NCBI GenBank assembly: GCA_030039775.1
Contig: JASHUX010000433.1
Coordinates: 1 to 6,572 of the forward strand
DNA length: 6,572 nucleotides
DNA from: Alphaproteobacteria bacterium
GTDB lineage: Bacteria; Pseudomonadota; Alphaproteobacteria; ATCC43930; CGMCC-115725
Reading direction: 5' to 3'
Shown here: piece by piece, positions 1-6,572 of the stretch
Position numbering within the stretch: position 1 is the stretch's first letter
Layout: each line of letters begins with the position of its first letter
Notes under the pieces: generated by a model
What the model saw: the letters and a program-made list of their open reading frames with translations, nothing else
The model's database searches: none
What the model was told of the DNA's origin: nothing
Position numbers and translations under genes: made by a program

Positions 1-1
1 A

Positions 2-193
2 GGCGTGGTGCGGAAGATCGCCTACCTTGGCATGGACGCTCACAAGGAAGTGGAGCCGAACCCCGACAAGACGCCGGCGCCCGGACGCGAATTCACCATC
101 CTGGAACAGCTGATCGGCAATTTCGGACGGTTCAGCGCGCCCGATACCGGCGGCAATGGCGGCGGGCCCAATCCCAACACCGGCAACCACTGA
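2..193 (+). CDS. C-terminal tail of an unrecognised protein (5' end outside window)
   Basis: The frame is open from the first complete codon of the window to a TGA at 191-193, so this is most likely the end of a gene that begins upstream. GTG codons at 5 and 8 could serve as starts, but no Shine-Dalgarno can be judged because the sequence begins there. About 64 residues are visible. A short segment near the start (IAYLGMDAHKE) is followed by a Pro-rich stretch, then a possible helix (FTILEQLIGNF), and the protein ends in a Gly/Pro/Asn-rich, probably disordered tail. I do not recognise the family. The YLGMDAHKE stretch loosely recalls the N-terminus of IS110-type transposases, but nothing after it does, so I do not call it a transposase. 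The next gene starts 15 bases downstream, which suggests co-transcription with the VOC protein. Confidence 0.5.
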   Translation, partial: GVVRKIAYLGMDAHKEVEPNPDKTPAPGREFTILEQLIGNFGRFSAPDTGGNGGGPNPNTGNH

Positions 194-208
194 GAAAAGC
201 ATGTCGTC

Positions 209-757
209 ATGCCGCTGCTGAATTTCGGTCAGCCGGTCGACGGCGTGATCCAGATGGCCTATGTCGTGCCCGACATCCGCCAGGCGATGGCGGACTGGAC
301 GGATCGGCTGAAAATGGGCCCCTGGTTTCTGTTCGACCCGTTCCAGCCATTGACACAGCGCTATCGAGGCGAGCCGACCGATCTCAGTATCTCGATCGGC
401 ATGGCCTACGCCGGGCATATGCAATTCGAACTGATCCAACAAAACAACGACGCGCCGTCGGTGTATATGGAGACGGTGAAGAAACGCGGCTATGGCTTCC
501 ACCATTGGGGCGTCTCGGCGCCGGATTTCGACAAGGCGCTCGCCGCGCAACGGGCGAAGGGATACGAGCTCGCGTTCTATGCCGAACCGGATCGCGGCAT
601 TCGCGTCGCCTACATGGACTGCACCGCCGATCTTCCGGGTTTCATCGAGTTGATCGAAACCGGCCCGGCGGTCGAGGGATTATTCACCATGATGTATCAG
701 GCGGCACTGGGATGGGACGGAAAGGAGCCGGTGCGCACCGTCGCGCCGCCGGCATAG
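209..757 (+). CDS. VOC-family (glyoxalase/bleomycin resistance-like) protein
   Basis: This 182-residue protein has the two-module pattern of the vicinal oxygen chelate superfamily, closest in style to the Glyoxalase_4/methylmalonyl-CoA-epimerase-like group. The first strand reads VIQMAYVVPDI (residues 13-23) and is followed by a helix. A second strand, MQFELIQ, carries Glu74. The second module begins GFHHWGVSAPDFDKA, with His98/His99, and ends GFIELIE with Glu147. In metal-dependent family members the ligands are typically His-Glu-His-Glu. Here the first position appears to be Gln15, so metal binding may use Gln or be altered. The substrate cannot be deduced. The ATG at 209 was chosen because the ATG at 201 is in another frame and stops quickly. 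A weak purine-rich stretch (GAGAAAAG, 192-199) lies upstream. The stop is 2 bases before the next ATG, so the two are probably co-translated. No membrane segment or signal peptide is seen, so a cytosolic location is expected. Confidence 0.88.
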   Translation: MPLLNFGQPVDGVIQMAYVVPDIRQAMADWTDRLKMGPWFLFDPFQPLTQRYRGEPTDLSISIGMAYAGHMQFELIQQNNDAPSVYMETVKKRGYGFHHWGVSAPDFDKALAAQRAKGYELAFYAEPDRGIRVAYMDCTADLPGFIELIETGPAVEGLFTMMYQAALGWDGKEPVRTVAPPA

Positions 758-759
758 CG

Positions 760-1206
760 ATGTTTCGACGCGCGTTGATCGCTCTCCTGCCGCTGGTCGT
801 GTGGTGCGGCGCCGCGTGGGGCCAGACCTGCGACGCGCCCGGGCCCGGCATCGGACCGGGTTCGGCCGAGGGAATCGTCGGCGCGGCGGGCGCGTTCGGG
901 GGAACCTGGCTGGGCCGGTGGCCGGTCGCGGTCAAGGGTCACGTCGAGCCGATTTGCGCCAAGCTTTATGTTCAAGTCGCCAGCGATCAGATCGCCACGG
1001 TCGAGCAATGCACCGGCTCCAATAGCGAGACGCACCGCAAAGCCGAGTGCAAGCGCTACTCAGCGCAGATCAGCGATAACGTGATGACCTTCACCGACCC
1101 GCAGGGCACGGTCTACACCTTCACCATCGCGGATGTCGGCGGCATGAAGGGCGAGGCCACCACCGCCCAGCATCGCTCCGTGACGCTGTTCACACGGGTC
1201 AACTAA
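760..1206 (+). CDS. Small exported protein of unknown function, signal peptide plus four cysteines
   Basis: The ATG at 760 lies 2 bases after the stop of the VOC gene. A longer frame exists upstream but is only the shadow of that gene. The 148-residue product opens with a classical Sec signal peptide: Arg3-Arg4, a hydrophobic core (ALIALLPLVVW), and a likely cleavage after AAWG near residue 21. The mature part begins Q-T-C and has a Gly-rich stretch (residues 28-48). A FGGTWLGRWP segment (46-55) resembles the first strand of small beta-barrel or lipocalin-like domains. Alternating strands follow (KLYVQVAS, VMTFTDPQGTVYTFTIAD, RSVTLFTRVN). Mature cysteines are at 24, 66, 84 and 97, which would suit two disulfides in the periplasm. 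Cys24 is not in a lipobox context, so it is not an obvious lipoprotein. The family is not recognised; the beta-barrel idea is inference. Its stop overlaps the stop of the convergent gene on the other strand. Confidence 0.8.
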   Translation: MFRRALIALLPLVVWCGAAWGQTCDAPGPGIGPGSAEGIVGAAGAFGGTWLGRWPVAVKGHVEPICAKLYVQVASDQIATVEQCTGSNSETHRKAECKRYSAQISDNVMTFTDPQGTVYTFTIADVGGMKGEATTAQHRSVTLFTRVN

Positions 1207-1667
1207 ACCGCTTCCGCGGCGCCGTCCGGATGGCGCGCGCCATAGAGTTGCCGCGCGCGCCCCTCGAACGCGCTCACCATTCGCCGCACCGCCTCGCTGA
1301 ACAGCGCGCCGATGAGAGTCTGCAGCACGCGCGAGCGGAATTCGAAATCGACAAAAAAGTCGATGATGCAGGAACCGTCTGCCTGCGTTTCGAATTTCCA
1401 GTGATTTTCGAGATAGCGGAACGGACCTTCGCTGTAGGCGACGTCGATCCGGGAGGGCCGGTTGAGCGTCACTCGTGATGTAAAGCGCTCGCGAACCATG
1501 CGGAAACCGATCAGAAGATCGGCGACGATGACGTTGTCCGTACGCTCACGGATGCGCGCGCCGGTGCATCACGGCAAGAATTCGGGATAGCGCTCGATAT
1601 CCGCGACAAGATCGAACAGTTGGTCGGCGCGGTAGGGTAGATGGCGGCGTTCGGCATGCGTCGGCAT
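1203..1667 (-). pseudogene. Coq10/RatA-type START-domain protein, interrupted by one in-frame TGA
   Basis: The frame from the ATG at 1667 to the TAG at 1203-1205 would give 154 codons, close to the usual ~150 residues of the Coq10/RatA (polyketide cyclase/START-like) family. It begins with the family pattern [12 protein letters not shown] and continues DLVADIERYPEFLP. The next codon (33; plus-strand positions 1569-1571) is TGA, where the family has Trp in its FLPWC motif. After the stop the frame is intact and typical: CTGARI, a conserved GF, RFTSRVTL, the GPFRYLENHWKF strand, DFFVDFEFRS, and the C-terminal helix with FSEAVRRMVSAFE. Family members are implicated in ubiquinone binding or respiratory function; E. 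coli RatA was described as a ribosome-associated toxin. The ATG overlaps the lipA stop (TGATG), so it is the last, translationally coupled gene of the operon. A downstream ATG at 1499 could yield a 98-residue fragment lacking the first strand and helices. A single G-to-A change or a sequencing error would explain the stop. Confidence 0.8.
1569..1571 (-). other. Premature TGA stop replacing a conserved Trp codon
   Basis: On the minus strand the codons read CCG-TGA-TGC, where family members encode Pro-Trp-Cys. TGG to TGA is a single transition. TGA is clearly a normal terminator in this genome: it ends pdhB and lipA here, and TGG is used for Trp throughout, so codon reassignment is unlikely. 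Confidence 0.85.
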
Positions 1668-2611
1668 CAGGTCCCGGCCGCCGCAAGTTGCGCCGCGCGC
1701 GCCGCGCGCAGCTTTGCGAAATCCTCGCCGGCGAGGTACGACGAACGCGTCAGCGGCGAGGACGCGACCATCAGAAAGCCTTTGCCGAACGCTATCTGCT
1801 TGTAGGATTCGAACTCGTCCGGCGTGACGAACCGATCGACGCGATGATGCTTCGGCGTCGGCTGGAGATATTGGCCGATAGTGAGGAAATCGACGTGCGC
1901 CGCGCGGAGATCGTCCATGACTTGAAGCACCTCGGCCTTGGTTTCACCAAGACCGACCATAAGCCCGGACTTGGTGAACATCGCCGGATCGAGCTCCTTG
2001 ACGCGATCCAAGAGGCGCAGCGACGCGAAATAGCGCGCGCCCGGCCGCACCTCGCCATAGAGGCGGGGCACCGTCTCAAGGTTATGGTTGAACACGTCGG
2101 GCCGGGCCGCGACCACCGCTTCGATCGCGCCGTTCTTCTTCAGGAAATCGGGCGTCAACACCTCAACGGTGGTGTTGGGCGCGTCGCGGCGGATCGCCTC
2201 GATGGTGCGGACGAACTGGCCCGCCCCACCGTCAGGCAGATCGTCGCGATCGACCGAGGTGACGACGATGTGGTTGAGGCAGAGCTTCGCCACCGCCTCG
2301 CCGACGCGCGCAGGCTCGTGCGGGTCGAGAGGGTCGGGCCGACCGGTCGCGACGTTGCAGAACGTGCAGGCGCGCGTGCAGACGCTGCCCAGGATCATCA
2401 CCGTGGCGTGACGCTCTTTCCAGCACTGGCCGATATTCGGGCACGCCGCTTCCTCGCACACCGTGTTGAGCTTCAAGGTGCGCATCAAATCGCGCGTCTC
2501 GCGGTATTCCGGCGAGTTGGGCGCCTTGACCCGGATCCAAGGCGGCTTCGGCGGCGCCGGATTATCGGGCCGGTGCGCCTTCTCGGGATGGCGAAGCGCA
2601 ACGTCGCTCAT
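1667..2611 (-). CDS. lipA: Lipoyl synthase (radical SAM)
   Basis: LipA inserts two sulfurs into protein-bound octanoyl groups to finish the lipoyl cofactor of the 2-oxoacid dehydrogenase complexes. With the ATG at 2611 the protein has 314 residues, normal for the family. The auxiliary iron-sulfur cluster cysteines are Cys52, Cys57 and Cys63 ([12 protein letters not shown]). The radical SAM CxxxCxxC motif is Cys78, Cys82 and Cys85 (CTRACTFC). The C-terminal RSSY motif that completes auxiliary cluster binding is at 289-292. [23 protein letters not shown] and GLMVGLGE are further family signatures. I chose 2611 over the upstream ATG at 2647 because it lies 4 bases after the lpdA stop and the extra 12 residues would be read from the lpdA coding end. 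No strong Shine-Dalgarno precedes it, so coupling to lpdA translation is likely. Its TGA overlaps the next ATG. All catalytic residues are present. Confidence 0.97.
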   Translation of the reverse strand: MSDVALRHPEKAHRPDNPAPPKPPWIRVKAPNSPEYRETRDLMRTLKLNTVCEEAACPNIGQCWKERHATVMILGSVCTRACTFCNVATGRPDPLDPHEPARVGEAVAKLCLNHIVVTSVDRDDLPDGGAGQFVRTIEAIRRDAPNTTVEVLTPDFLKKNGAIEAVVAARPDVFNHNLETVPRLYGEVRPGARYFASLRLLDRVKELDPAMFTKSGLMVGLGETKAEVLQVMDDLRAAHVDFLTIGQYLQPTPKHHRVDRFVTPDEFESYKQIAFGKGFLMVASSPLTRSSYLAGEDFAKLRAARAAQLAAAGT

Positions 2612-2615
2612 GTCG

Positions 2616-4022
2616 TTAGATGTGGAGCGCGCCGGTGAAGGCGGCAAGCACCGACTCGTGCATCATTTCGCTCAGGGTCGGATGCGGGAAGACGGTGTGC
2701 ATCAACTCCTGCTCCGTCAGCTCGCCGGTCTTGGCGATGGCGAAGCCCTGGATCAATTCGGTCACTTCGGCGCCGATCATATGCGCGCCCAAGAGTTCGC
2801 CGGTCTTGGCGTCGAACACGGTTTTGACGAAGCCTTCCGGTTCGCCGAGCGCGATCGCCTTGCCGTTGCCGATGAAGGGAAAGCGGCCGACCTTGATCTC
2901 GCGTCCCGTCGCCTTCGCGGCCTTTTCGGTTAGGCCGATGCTGGCGACCTGCGGCCGGCAATAGGTGCAGCCCGGCACGTTCTTCGGGTCGAGCGGATGC
3001 GCGGTGTTGAGACCAGCGATGTGCTCGACGCAAATCACGCCCTCGTGCATCGCTTTATGCGCCAGCCACGGTGGCCCCACCAGGTCGCCGATGGCGTAAA
3101 GGCCGGGCTCCCCGGTCGAGAGCCACTCGTCAACGATGACGTGGGTCTTCTCGACGCGTACCTTGGTCTTTTCGAGGCCGATGTTCTCGACATTGCCGAC
3201 GATGCCGATGGCGAGCACCACGCGCTCGCCCGTGACCTCGCTGGTCTTGCCGCCTTTTTCCAGCGTCGCCGTGACGGAGTCCTTGCCCTTCTTCAGCGCC
3301 TTGACGTTGGTGCCCACGTGAATCGTCATGCCCTGCTTTTCGAATTGCTTCTGCGCGAACGCCGACACTTCGTCGTCCTCGACCGGCAGGATGCGGTCCA
3401 GCACCTCGACCACCGTCACCGTCGCGCCCATGTCGCGATAGAAGCTCGCGAACTCGATCCCGATGGCGCCCGACCCGATCACCAATAGCGATTTCGGCAT
3501 GGCCGGCGGGATCATCGCCTCATTGTAGGTCCAGATCAGCTTGCCGTCCGGCTCAAGCCCTGGCAGCGAGCGCGCCCGCGCGCCGGTGGCGAGGATCACG
3601 TTCTTCGCCTGATACTCGCCGACCGCCTTGCCGTCCTTGGTGACGCCAAGCTTGCGCGAACCAACGAGCTGGCCCTGCCCCTCGATCACCGCGATCTTAT
3701 TTTTCTTCATCAGGAAGCCGACGCCGTCGGACAATTGCTTCGCCACTTTGCGCGAGCGCTCGACGACTTTCTTTGGATCCAAGGAGACGTCCTTCGCCGA
3801 CAGGCCGTAGGCGTCGGCGTGCTTCATGGCGTGATAGATCTCGGAACTGCGCAGCAGCGCCTTGGTCGGGATGCAACCCCAGTTGAGGCAAATGCCGCCG
3901 AGCCTGTCGCGCTCGACAACCGCCGTCTTCATGCCGAGCTGCGCCGCGCGGATCGCCGCGACGTAGCCGCCCGGCCCGCCGCCAAGGACGATGGTGTCGA
4001 AGGAATTTGGAGCGTCAGCCAT
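2616..4022 (-). CDS. lpdA: Dihydrolipoamide dehydrogenase (E3 of pyruvate dehydrogenase)
   Basis: E3 reoxidises the dihydrolipoyl groups of the complex with FAD and NAD+. The 468-residue length is standard. The FAD-binding loop GGGPGG is at 14-19 and the redox-active disulfide is Cys45/Cys50 in [13 protein letters not shown]. The second FAD contact ATGAR is at 145-149. The NAD-binding GSGAIG is at 183-188, followed by a beta-strand ending in VVEVLDRIL, and YAIGDL marks the FAD-binding segment near residue 310. The C-terminal catalytic dyad His447-Glu452 lies in HPTLSE. No key residue is missing. The gene starts 9 bases after pdhC, with an AAGAGG Shine-Dalgarno overlapping the pdhC stop. Because lpdA sits with pdhB and pdhC rather than with sucAB, it is most simply the dedicated pyruvate dehydrogenase E3, although alphaproteobacteria often carry further E3 copies. 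Confidence 0.98.
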   Translation of the reverse strand: MADAPNSFDTIVLGGGPGGYVAAIRAAQLGMKTAVVERDRLGGICLNWGCIPTKALLRSSEIYHAMKHADAYGLSAKDVSLDPKKVVERSRKVAKQLSDGVGFLMKKNKIAVIEGQGQLVGSRKLGVTKDGKAVGEYQAKNVILATGARARSLPGLEPDGKLIWTYNEAMIPPAMPKSLLVIGSGAIGIEFASFYRDMGATVTVVEVLDRILPVEDDEVSAFAQKQFEKQGMTIHVGTNVKALKKGKDSVTATLEKGGKTSEVTGERVVLAIGIVGNVENIGLEKTKVRVEKTHVIVDEWLSTGEPGLYAIGDLVGPPWLAHKAMHEGVICVEHIAGLNTAHPLDPKNVPGCTYCRPQVASIGLTEKAAKATGREIKVGRFPFIGNGKAIALGEPEGFVKTVFDAKTGELLGAHMIGAEVTELIQGFAIAKTGELTEQELMHTVFPHPTLSEMMHESVLAAFTGALHI

Positions 4023-4027
4023 TACGG

Positions 4028-4033
4028 CCTCTT
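4028..4033 (-). promoter_or_regulatory. Ribosome binding site of lpdA
   Basis: On the minus strand the sequence runs TAAGAGGCCGTAATG. The AAGAGG shares its first two bases with the pdhC stop codon and sits about 5 bases before the lpdA ATG. It is the clearest Shine-Dalgarno of the operon and suggests that ribosomes finishing pdhC re-initiate at lpdA. Confidence 0.6.
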
Positions 4034-5387
4034 AAAGGAGGAGAATCGAGGGGTGCTCGATGATCTTCTTGAACTCGGCCATGTATTGCGCGCCGACCGC
4101 ACCGTCGACGACGCGGTGATCGCAGGCCAGCGTGCAGCTCATCACCGTGCCGACCGCAAGCGCGCCGTTTTTCACCACGGGACGCTGCTCGCCGGCGCCG
4201 ACCGCAAGGATGCAGCCATGTGGCGGGTTGATGACAGCGGCGAAATCCTTGATTCCGTACATGCCGAGATTGGACAGCGAGAACGTGCCGCCCTGAAACT
4301 CGTTGAGCTTAAGCTTGCCGGCGCGGGCACGGGTGCCGAGGTCGCGCATCTCCGCCGAGATGTCGGGCAGGCGTTTGGTGTCGGCACTCTTGACGATCGG
4401 CGTGATCAGCCCGTCATCGAGCGCCACCGCGACCGCGATATTGACCTCGCTCCACAGCAGGATCGCGTCGTCGCTATAGGACGCGTTGGCGCGCGGAATT
4501 TTGCGCAACGCGAGCGCCGCCGCCTTGATGACGAAATCGTTGACCGAAAGCTTGACGCCGCCGGCCTCGGCCAAGTCCGACCGTACGCGCATCATCGGAT
4601 CGATGTCGCAATCGATGGTGAGATAGAAATGCGGCACCGTCGTCTTCGATTCGACCATGCGCCGCGCGACGGTGCGGCGCATGCCGGTCATCGGAATCTC
4701 GGTGAACGGCGTATTGCCCGATAGCGCATAGACCGCCGCTTTCGATAGCGGCCCGCCGCCAGGCGCGGGCGGCGTGAACGGCGCCGCGGCCGGCGGGCGC
4801 TTTGCGCCGCCGCCTTTGAGCGCGGCCTCGACATCGTGCTGCACGATGCGCCCGTGCGGTCCGGTGCCGTTGATGGCGCGCAGGTCGACCTTCGCCTGCT
4901 CGGCCAGACGCCGCGCGAGCGGGGATACAAAGATGCGGCCCCCCTCACCTTGCGCCGCTTCGCGTCGCTTTCCCTCTCCCGCCTGCGGAAGAGGGGTAAC
5001 CGAAGGCGTAGGCTTCGATGGGGTGAGGGCGGGTGCCGACGAAGCGGCGGTCACCGGCTTTGTTTCGGCCTTCGGCGCGGCCGGCGCCGCGGGTTTCGGC
5101 GCCACCGGCGATTTTGGCACCTTCGCGAGCGCGGATTTATCTTCGCCCTCTTCGAGCAAGATCGCGATCGGCTGATTGACGGCGATATTCTTGGCGCCTT
5201 CCGGCACTAGAATCTTGCCGAGCGTGCCTTCGTCGACCGCTTCAAATTCCATCGTCGCCTTATCGGTCTCGATCTCGGCGATGACGTCGCCAGCCTTCAC
5301 CGCGTCGCCCTCTTTTTTCGACCATTTGGCGAGCTTGCCTTCGGTCATCGTTGGCGACAGCGCCGGCATCAAGAGTTCAATCGGCAT
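4032..5387 (-). CDS. pdhC: Dihydrolipoamide acetyltransferase (E2 of pyruvate dehydrogenase)
   Basis: E2 forms the core of the complex and transfers acetyl groups from its lipoyl arm to CoA. The 451 residues divide as follows. The lipoyl domain is at about 1-80, with lipoyl-lysine Lys43 in [11 protein letters not shown]. An Ala/Pro/Lys-rich linker spans about 84-150. The peripheral-subunit (E3/E1) binding domain is at about 152-190 ([23 protein letters not shown]). A second Pro-rich linker follows. The catalytic acetyltransferase domain runs from about 220 to the end, with the DHRVVDG motif (catalytic His424, Asp428). The protein is intact. The oddity is linker residues about 120-149: they are encoded by a nested palindromic repeat, and their composition ([20 protein letters not shown]) is unlike the Ala/Pro-rich linker before it. 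The gene starts 9 bases after the pdhB stop with no clear Shine-Dalgarno. Confidence 0.97.
   Translation of the reverse strand: MPIELLMPALSPTMTEGKLAKWSKKEGDAVKAGDVIAEIETDKATMEFEAVDEGTLGKILVPEGAKNIAVNQPIAILLEEGEDKSALAKVPKSPVAPKPAAPAAPKAETKPVTAASSAPALTPSKPTPSVTPLPQAGEGKRREAAQGEGGRIFVSPLARRLAEQAKVDLRAINGTGPHGRIVQHDVEAALKGGGAKRPPAAAPFTPPAPGGGPLSKAAVYALSGNTPFTEIPMTGMRRTVARRMVESKTTVPHFYLTIDCDIDPMMRVRSDLAEAGGVKLSVNDFVIKAAALALRKIPRANASYSDDAILLWSEVNIAVAVALDDGLITPIVKSADTKRLPDISAEMRDLGTRARAGKLKLNEFQGGTFSLSNLGMYGIKDFAAVINPPHGCILAVGAGEQRPVVKNGALAVGTVMSCTLACDHRVVDGAVGAQYMAEFKKIIEHPSILLL
4941..5029. repeat. Palindromic repetitive element (REP/MITE-like) inserted in frame in pdhC
   Basis: The outer arms CCCTCACC (4942-4949) and GGTGAGGG (5022-5029) pair over 8 of 8 bases. 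Inside them are three smaller hairpins. One is GCGCCGC/GCGTCGC (4952-4958 with 4962-4968, 6 of 7, loop TTC). The central stem is CCCTCTCCCGC/GCGGAAGAGGG (4972-4982 with 4985-4995, 10 of 11). The third is CGAAG/CTTCG (5001-5005 with 5013-5017). The cloverleaf-like layout and the CCCTCACC...CCCTCTCCC vocabulary match dispersed intergenic palindromes that I recall from many alphaproteobacterial genomes. Here it is translated as pdhC residues about 120-149 without breaking the frame. Copy number elsewhere in the genome cannot be seen from this window, and no second copy is in it. Confidence 0.8.
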
Positions 5388-5396
5388 GGCGGGCGC

Positions 5397-6572
5397 TCAG
5401 CGATACGCGGCCGCCTTGGCGGCGGCGATCACATCATCGATTTGCGGCAACGCAAGGCGTTCAAGGTTGGCGGCATAGGGCAGCGGAACGTCTTTCGCGG
5501 TGACGCGCGCGGGCGGCGCGTCGAGATAGTCGAACGCTTGCTCCATCATTAATGCCGCGATCTCGGAGCCAATACCGGCATAAGCCCAGCCTTCCTCCAC
5601 CGTGACGACGCGATTGGTCTTTTTCACCGAGGCGACGATCGTCTCGGCGTCGAGCGGACGCAGCGTGCGCAGGTCGATCACCTCGGCGGAGACGCCTTCT
5701 TCGTCGAGCTTTGCCGCGGCGTCGAGAGCGACCTGCACCATGCGCGAGAAGGCGAGGATGGTGACGCCGTCGCCGGGGCGCGCGATACGCGCCTTGCCGA
5801 TCGGCACCGTATAGTCGTCGGCCTCCGGCACCGGGAAGGTATGGCCGTAGACCAATTCGTTCTCGAGGAAGATCACCGGGTTCGGATCGCGGATCGCGGA
5901 TTTGAGCAACCCCTTGTGATCGGTGGCGGTATAGGGCGCGATCACTTTCAAGCCCGGCACATGGGCGTACCAGCTCGAATAATCCTGGCTGTGCTGCGCG
6001 GCGACGCGGGCGGCGGCGCCGTTTGGACCGCGGAACACGATCGGGCAATGCATTTGCCCGCCCGACATATAGCGCGTCTTCGCGGCGGAATTGATGAGCT
6101 GATCCATCGCCTGCATGGCGAAATTCCAAGTCATGAACTCGACGATCGGCTTCAGGCCGCCGAAGGCGGCGCCGATGCCGATGCCGGTGAAGGCATGCTC
6201 GGAGATCGGCGTGTCGACAACGCGGCGCGCGCCGAATTCTTCGAGCAATCCCTGGCTGACTTTGTAGGCGCCCTGATATTCGGCGACTTCCTCGCCCATT
6301 AGGAACACGGTGTCGTCGCGGCGCATTTCTTCCGCCATCGCGTCGCGCAGCGCCTCGCGCACGGTCAGCGAGACCGTCGCGCCGGTCCATTCGATTTCTT
6401 CGGGTGCAGGTTGCACTTTCGGCACGGCAGGCGCGGCGACTTTCGGCGCGGGCGTTTCCGCCCGCGGCGGAGGCGATGCCTTGGCTTGCGCGGGCGCTTT
6501 AGCCGATACGGCGCCCGGTTTTTCATCCTCGCCGAGAATCTCGGCGATCGGCGCGTTGACGGCGACATTCTC
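5397..6572 (-). CDS. pdhB: Pyruvate dehydrogenase E1 component beta subunit, lipoyl-domain-bearing form (5' end outside window)
   Basis: With E1 alpha, this subunit binds thiamine diphosphate, decarboxylates pyruvate and acetylates lipoyl groups. The frame is open to the right edge and 391 residues are visible. The first 17 ([17 protein letters not shown]) are the end of a lipoyl domain, matching pdhC's own [18 protein letters not shown] (66-83). An Ala/Pro/Lys-rich linker follows to about residue 57. The E1 beta core is then complete: [14 protein letters not shown], the cofactor-site [52 protein letters not shown] and the C-terminal transketolase domain with DLRTLRPLD and [19 protein letters not shown] at 6425 would give a 342-residue protein, but the uninterrupted lipoyl/linker coding upstream shows that it is internal. 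The lipoyl-lysine lies beyond the window. E1 alpha (pdhA) is expected just upstream, off the right edge. Confidence 0.96.
   Translation of the reverse strand, partial: ENVAVNAPIAEILGEDEKPGAVSAKAPAQAKASPPPRAETPAPKVAAPAVPKVQPAPEEIEWTGATVSLTVREALRDAMAEEMRRDDTVFLMGEEVAEYQGAYKVSQGLLEEFGARRVVDTPISEHAFTGIGIGAAFGGLKPIVEFMTWNFAMQAMDQLINSAAKTRYMSGGQMHCPIVFRGPNGAAARVAAQHSQDYSSWYAHVPGLKVIAPYTATDHKGLLKSAIRDPNPVIFLENELVYGHTFPVPEADDYTVPIGKARIARPGDGVTILAFSRMVQVALDAAAKLDEEGVSAEVIDLRTLRPLDAETIVASVKKTNRVVTVEEGWAYAGIGSEIAALMMEQAFDYLDAPPARVTAKDVPLPYAANLERLALPQIDDVIAAAKAAAYR

Noticed and set aside
1569..1571. UGA recoded as Trp or selenocysteine
   Set aside because: TGA terminates pdhB and lipA at natural family lengths and TGG is the Trp codon elsewhere. 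The family residue is Trp, not Cys/Sec, and no obvious selenocysteine-type hairpin follows the codon.
1688..2638. A 316-codon plus-strand open frame opposite lipA
   Set aside because: It is very Arg-rich, lacks any family signature and lies entirely antisense to an intact lipA. Long antisense frames are expected in high-GC coding DNA.
2612..2647. Upstream ATG of lipA at 2647
   Set aside because: It lies within the lpdA coding end, and the extra 12 residues are only lpdA sequence in another frame. The ATG at 2611 gives the usual length.
3735..4724. A 329-codon plus-strand open frame across the pdhC/lpdA junction, with a strong AAAGGAGGAG at 4034-4043
   Set aside because: The frame is antisense to two catalytically intact genes and has an Arg/Asp-rich shadow composition. 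The Shine-Dalgarno-like string is the reverse complement of the pdhC end (Leu-Leu-Leu-stop) and lies inside the frame, not before a start.
5884..5901. Short tandem GGATCGC repeat
   Set aside because: There are only two copies plus a partial one, encoding a conserved-looking part of E1 beta (AIRDPNP), so it is codon-level coincidence.
6423..6425. GTG at 6425 as the start of E1 beta
   Set aside because: The same frame continues upstream without a stop as a clear lipoyl-domain end and an Ala/Pro linker.

Overview
The window looks like chromosomal DNA from an alphaproteobacterium, probably of the Hyphomicrobiales/Rhizobiales type. Three things point there: high GC content, the gene order pdhB-pdhC-lpdA-lipA-coq10/ratA, and an E1 beta subunit carrying an N-terminal lipoyl domain. 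The assignment rests on gene order and motif recognition only; no database search was possible.

Left part (1-1206, plus strand). A short C-terminal tail of an unrecognised protein enters from the window edge. It is followed by a VOC-fold (glyoxalase/bleomycin-resistance family) protein and a small exported protein with a signal peptide and four cysteines in the mature part. The three reading frames are 15 and 2 bases apart, so they are probably co-transcribed.

Right part (1203-6572, minus strand, read from right to left). This is the distal portion of a pyruvate dehydrogenase operon. It encodes E1 beta (pdhB, cut by the window edge inside its lipoyl domain), E2 dihydrolipoamide acetyltransferase (pdhC), E3 dihydrolipoamide dehydrogenase (lpdA), lipoyl synthase (lipA), and a Coq10/RatA-type START-domain gene. 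Gaps are 9, 9, 4 and -1 bases. Together the genes make the complex that turns pyruvate into acetyl-CoA, plus the enzyme that completes the lipoyl cofactor carried by E2 and by the E1 beta lipoyl domain.

Two anomalies stand out. First, a roughly 90-bp nested palindromic element (about 4941-5029), of the kind normally scattered between genes in alphaproteobacteria, lies in frame inside pdhC. It is translated as part of the flexible linker between the lipoyl domain and the E3-binding domain. Second, the Coq10/RatA gene has an in-frame TGA exactly where the family has a conserved Trp, with the rest of the frame intact. This is either a very recent nonsense mutation or a sequence error. The two gene groups converge with overlapping stop codons (1203-1206), leaving no room for an intergenic terminator. 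No RNA genes, CRISPR arrays or complete insertion sequences were seen, and no gene-free stretch exceeds 15 bases.
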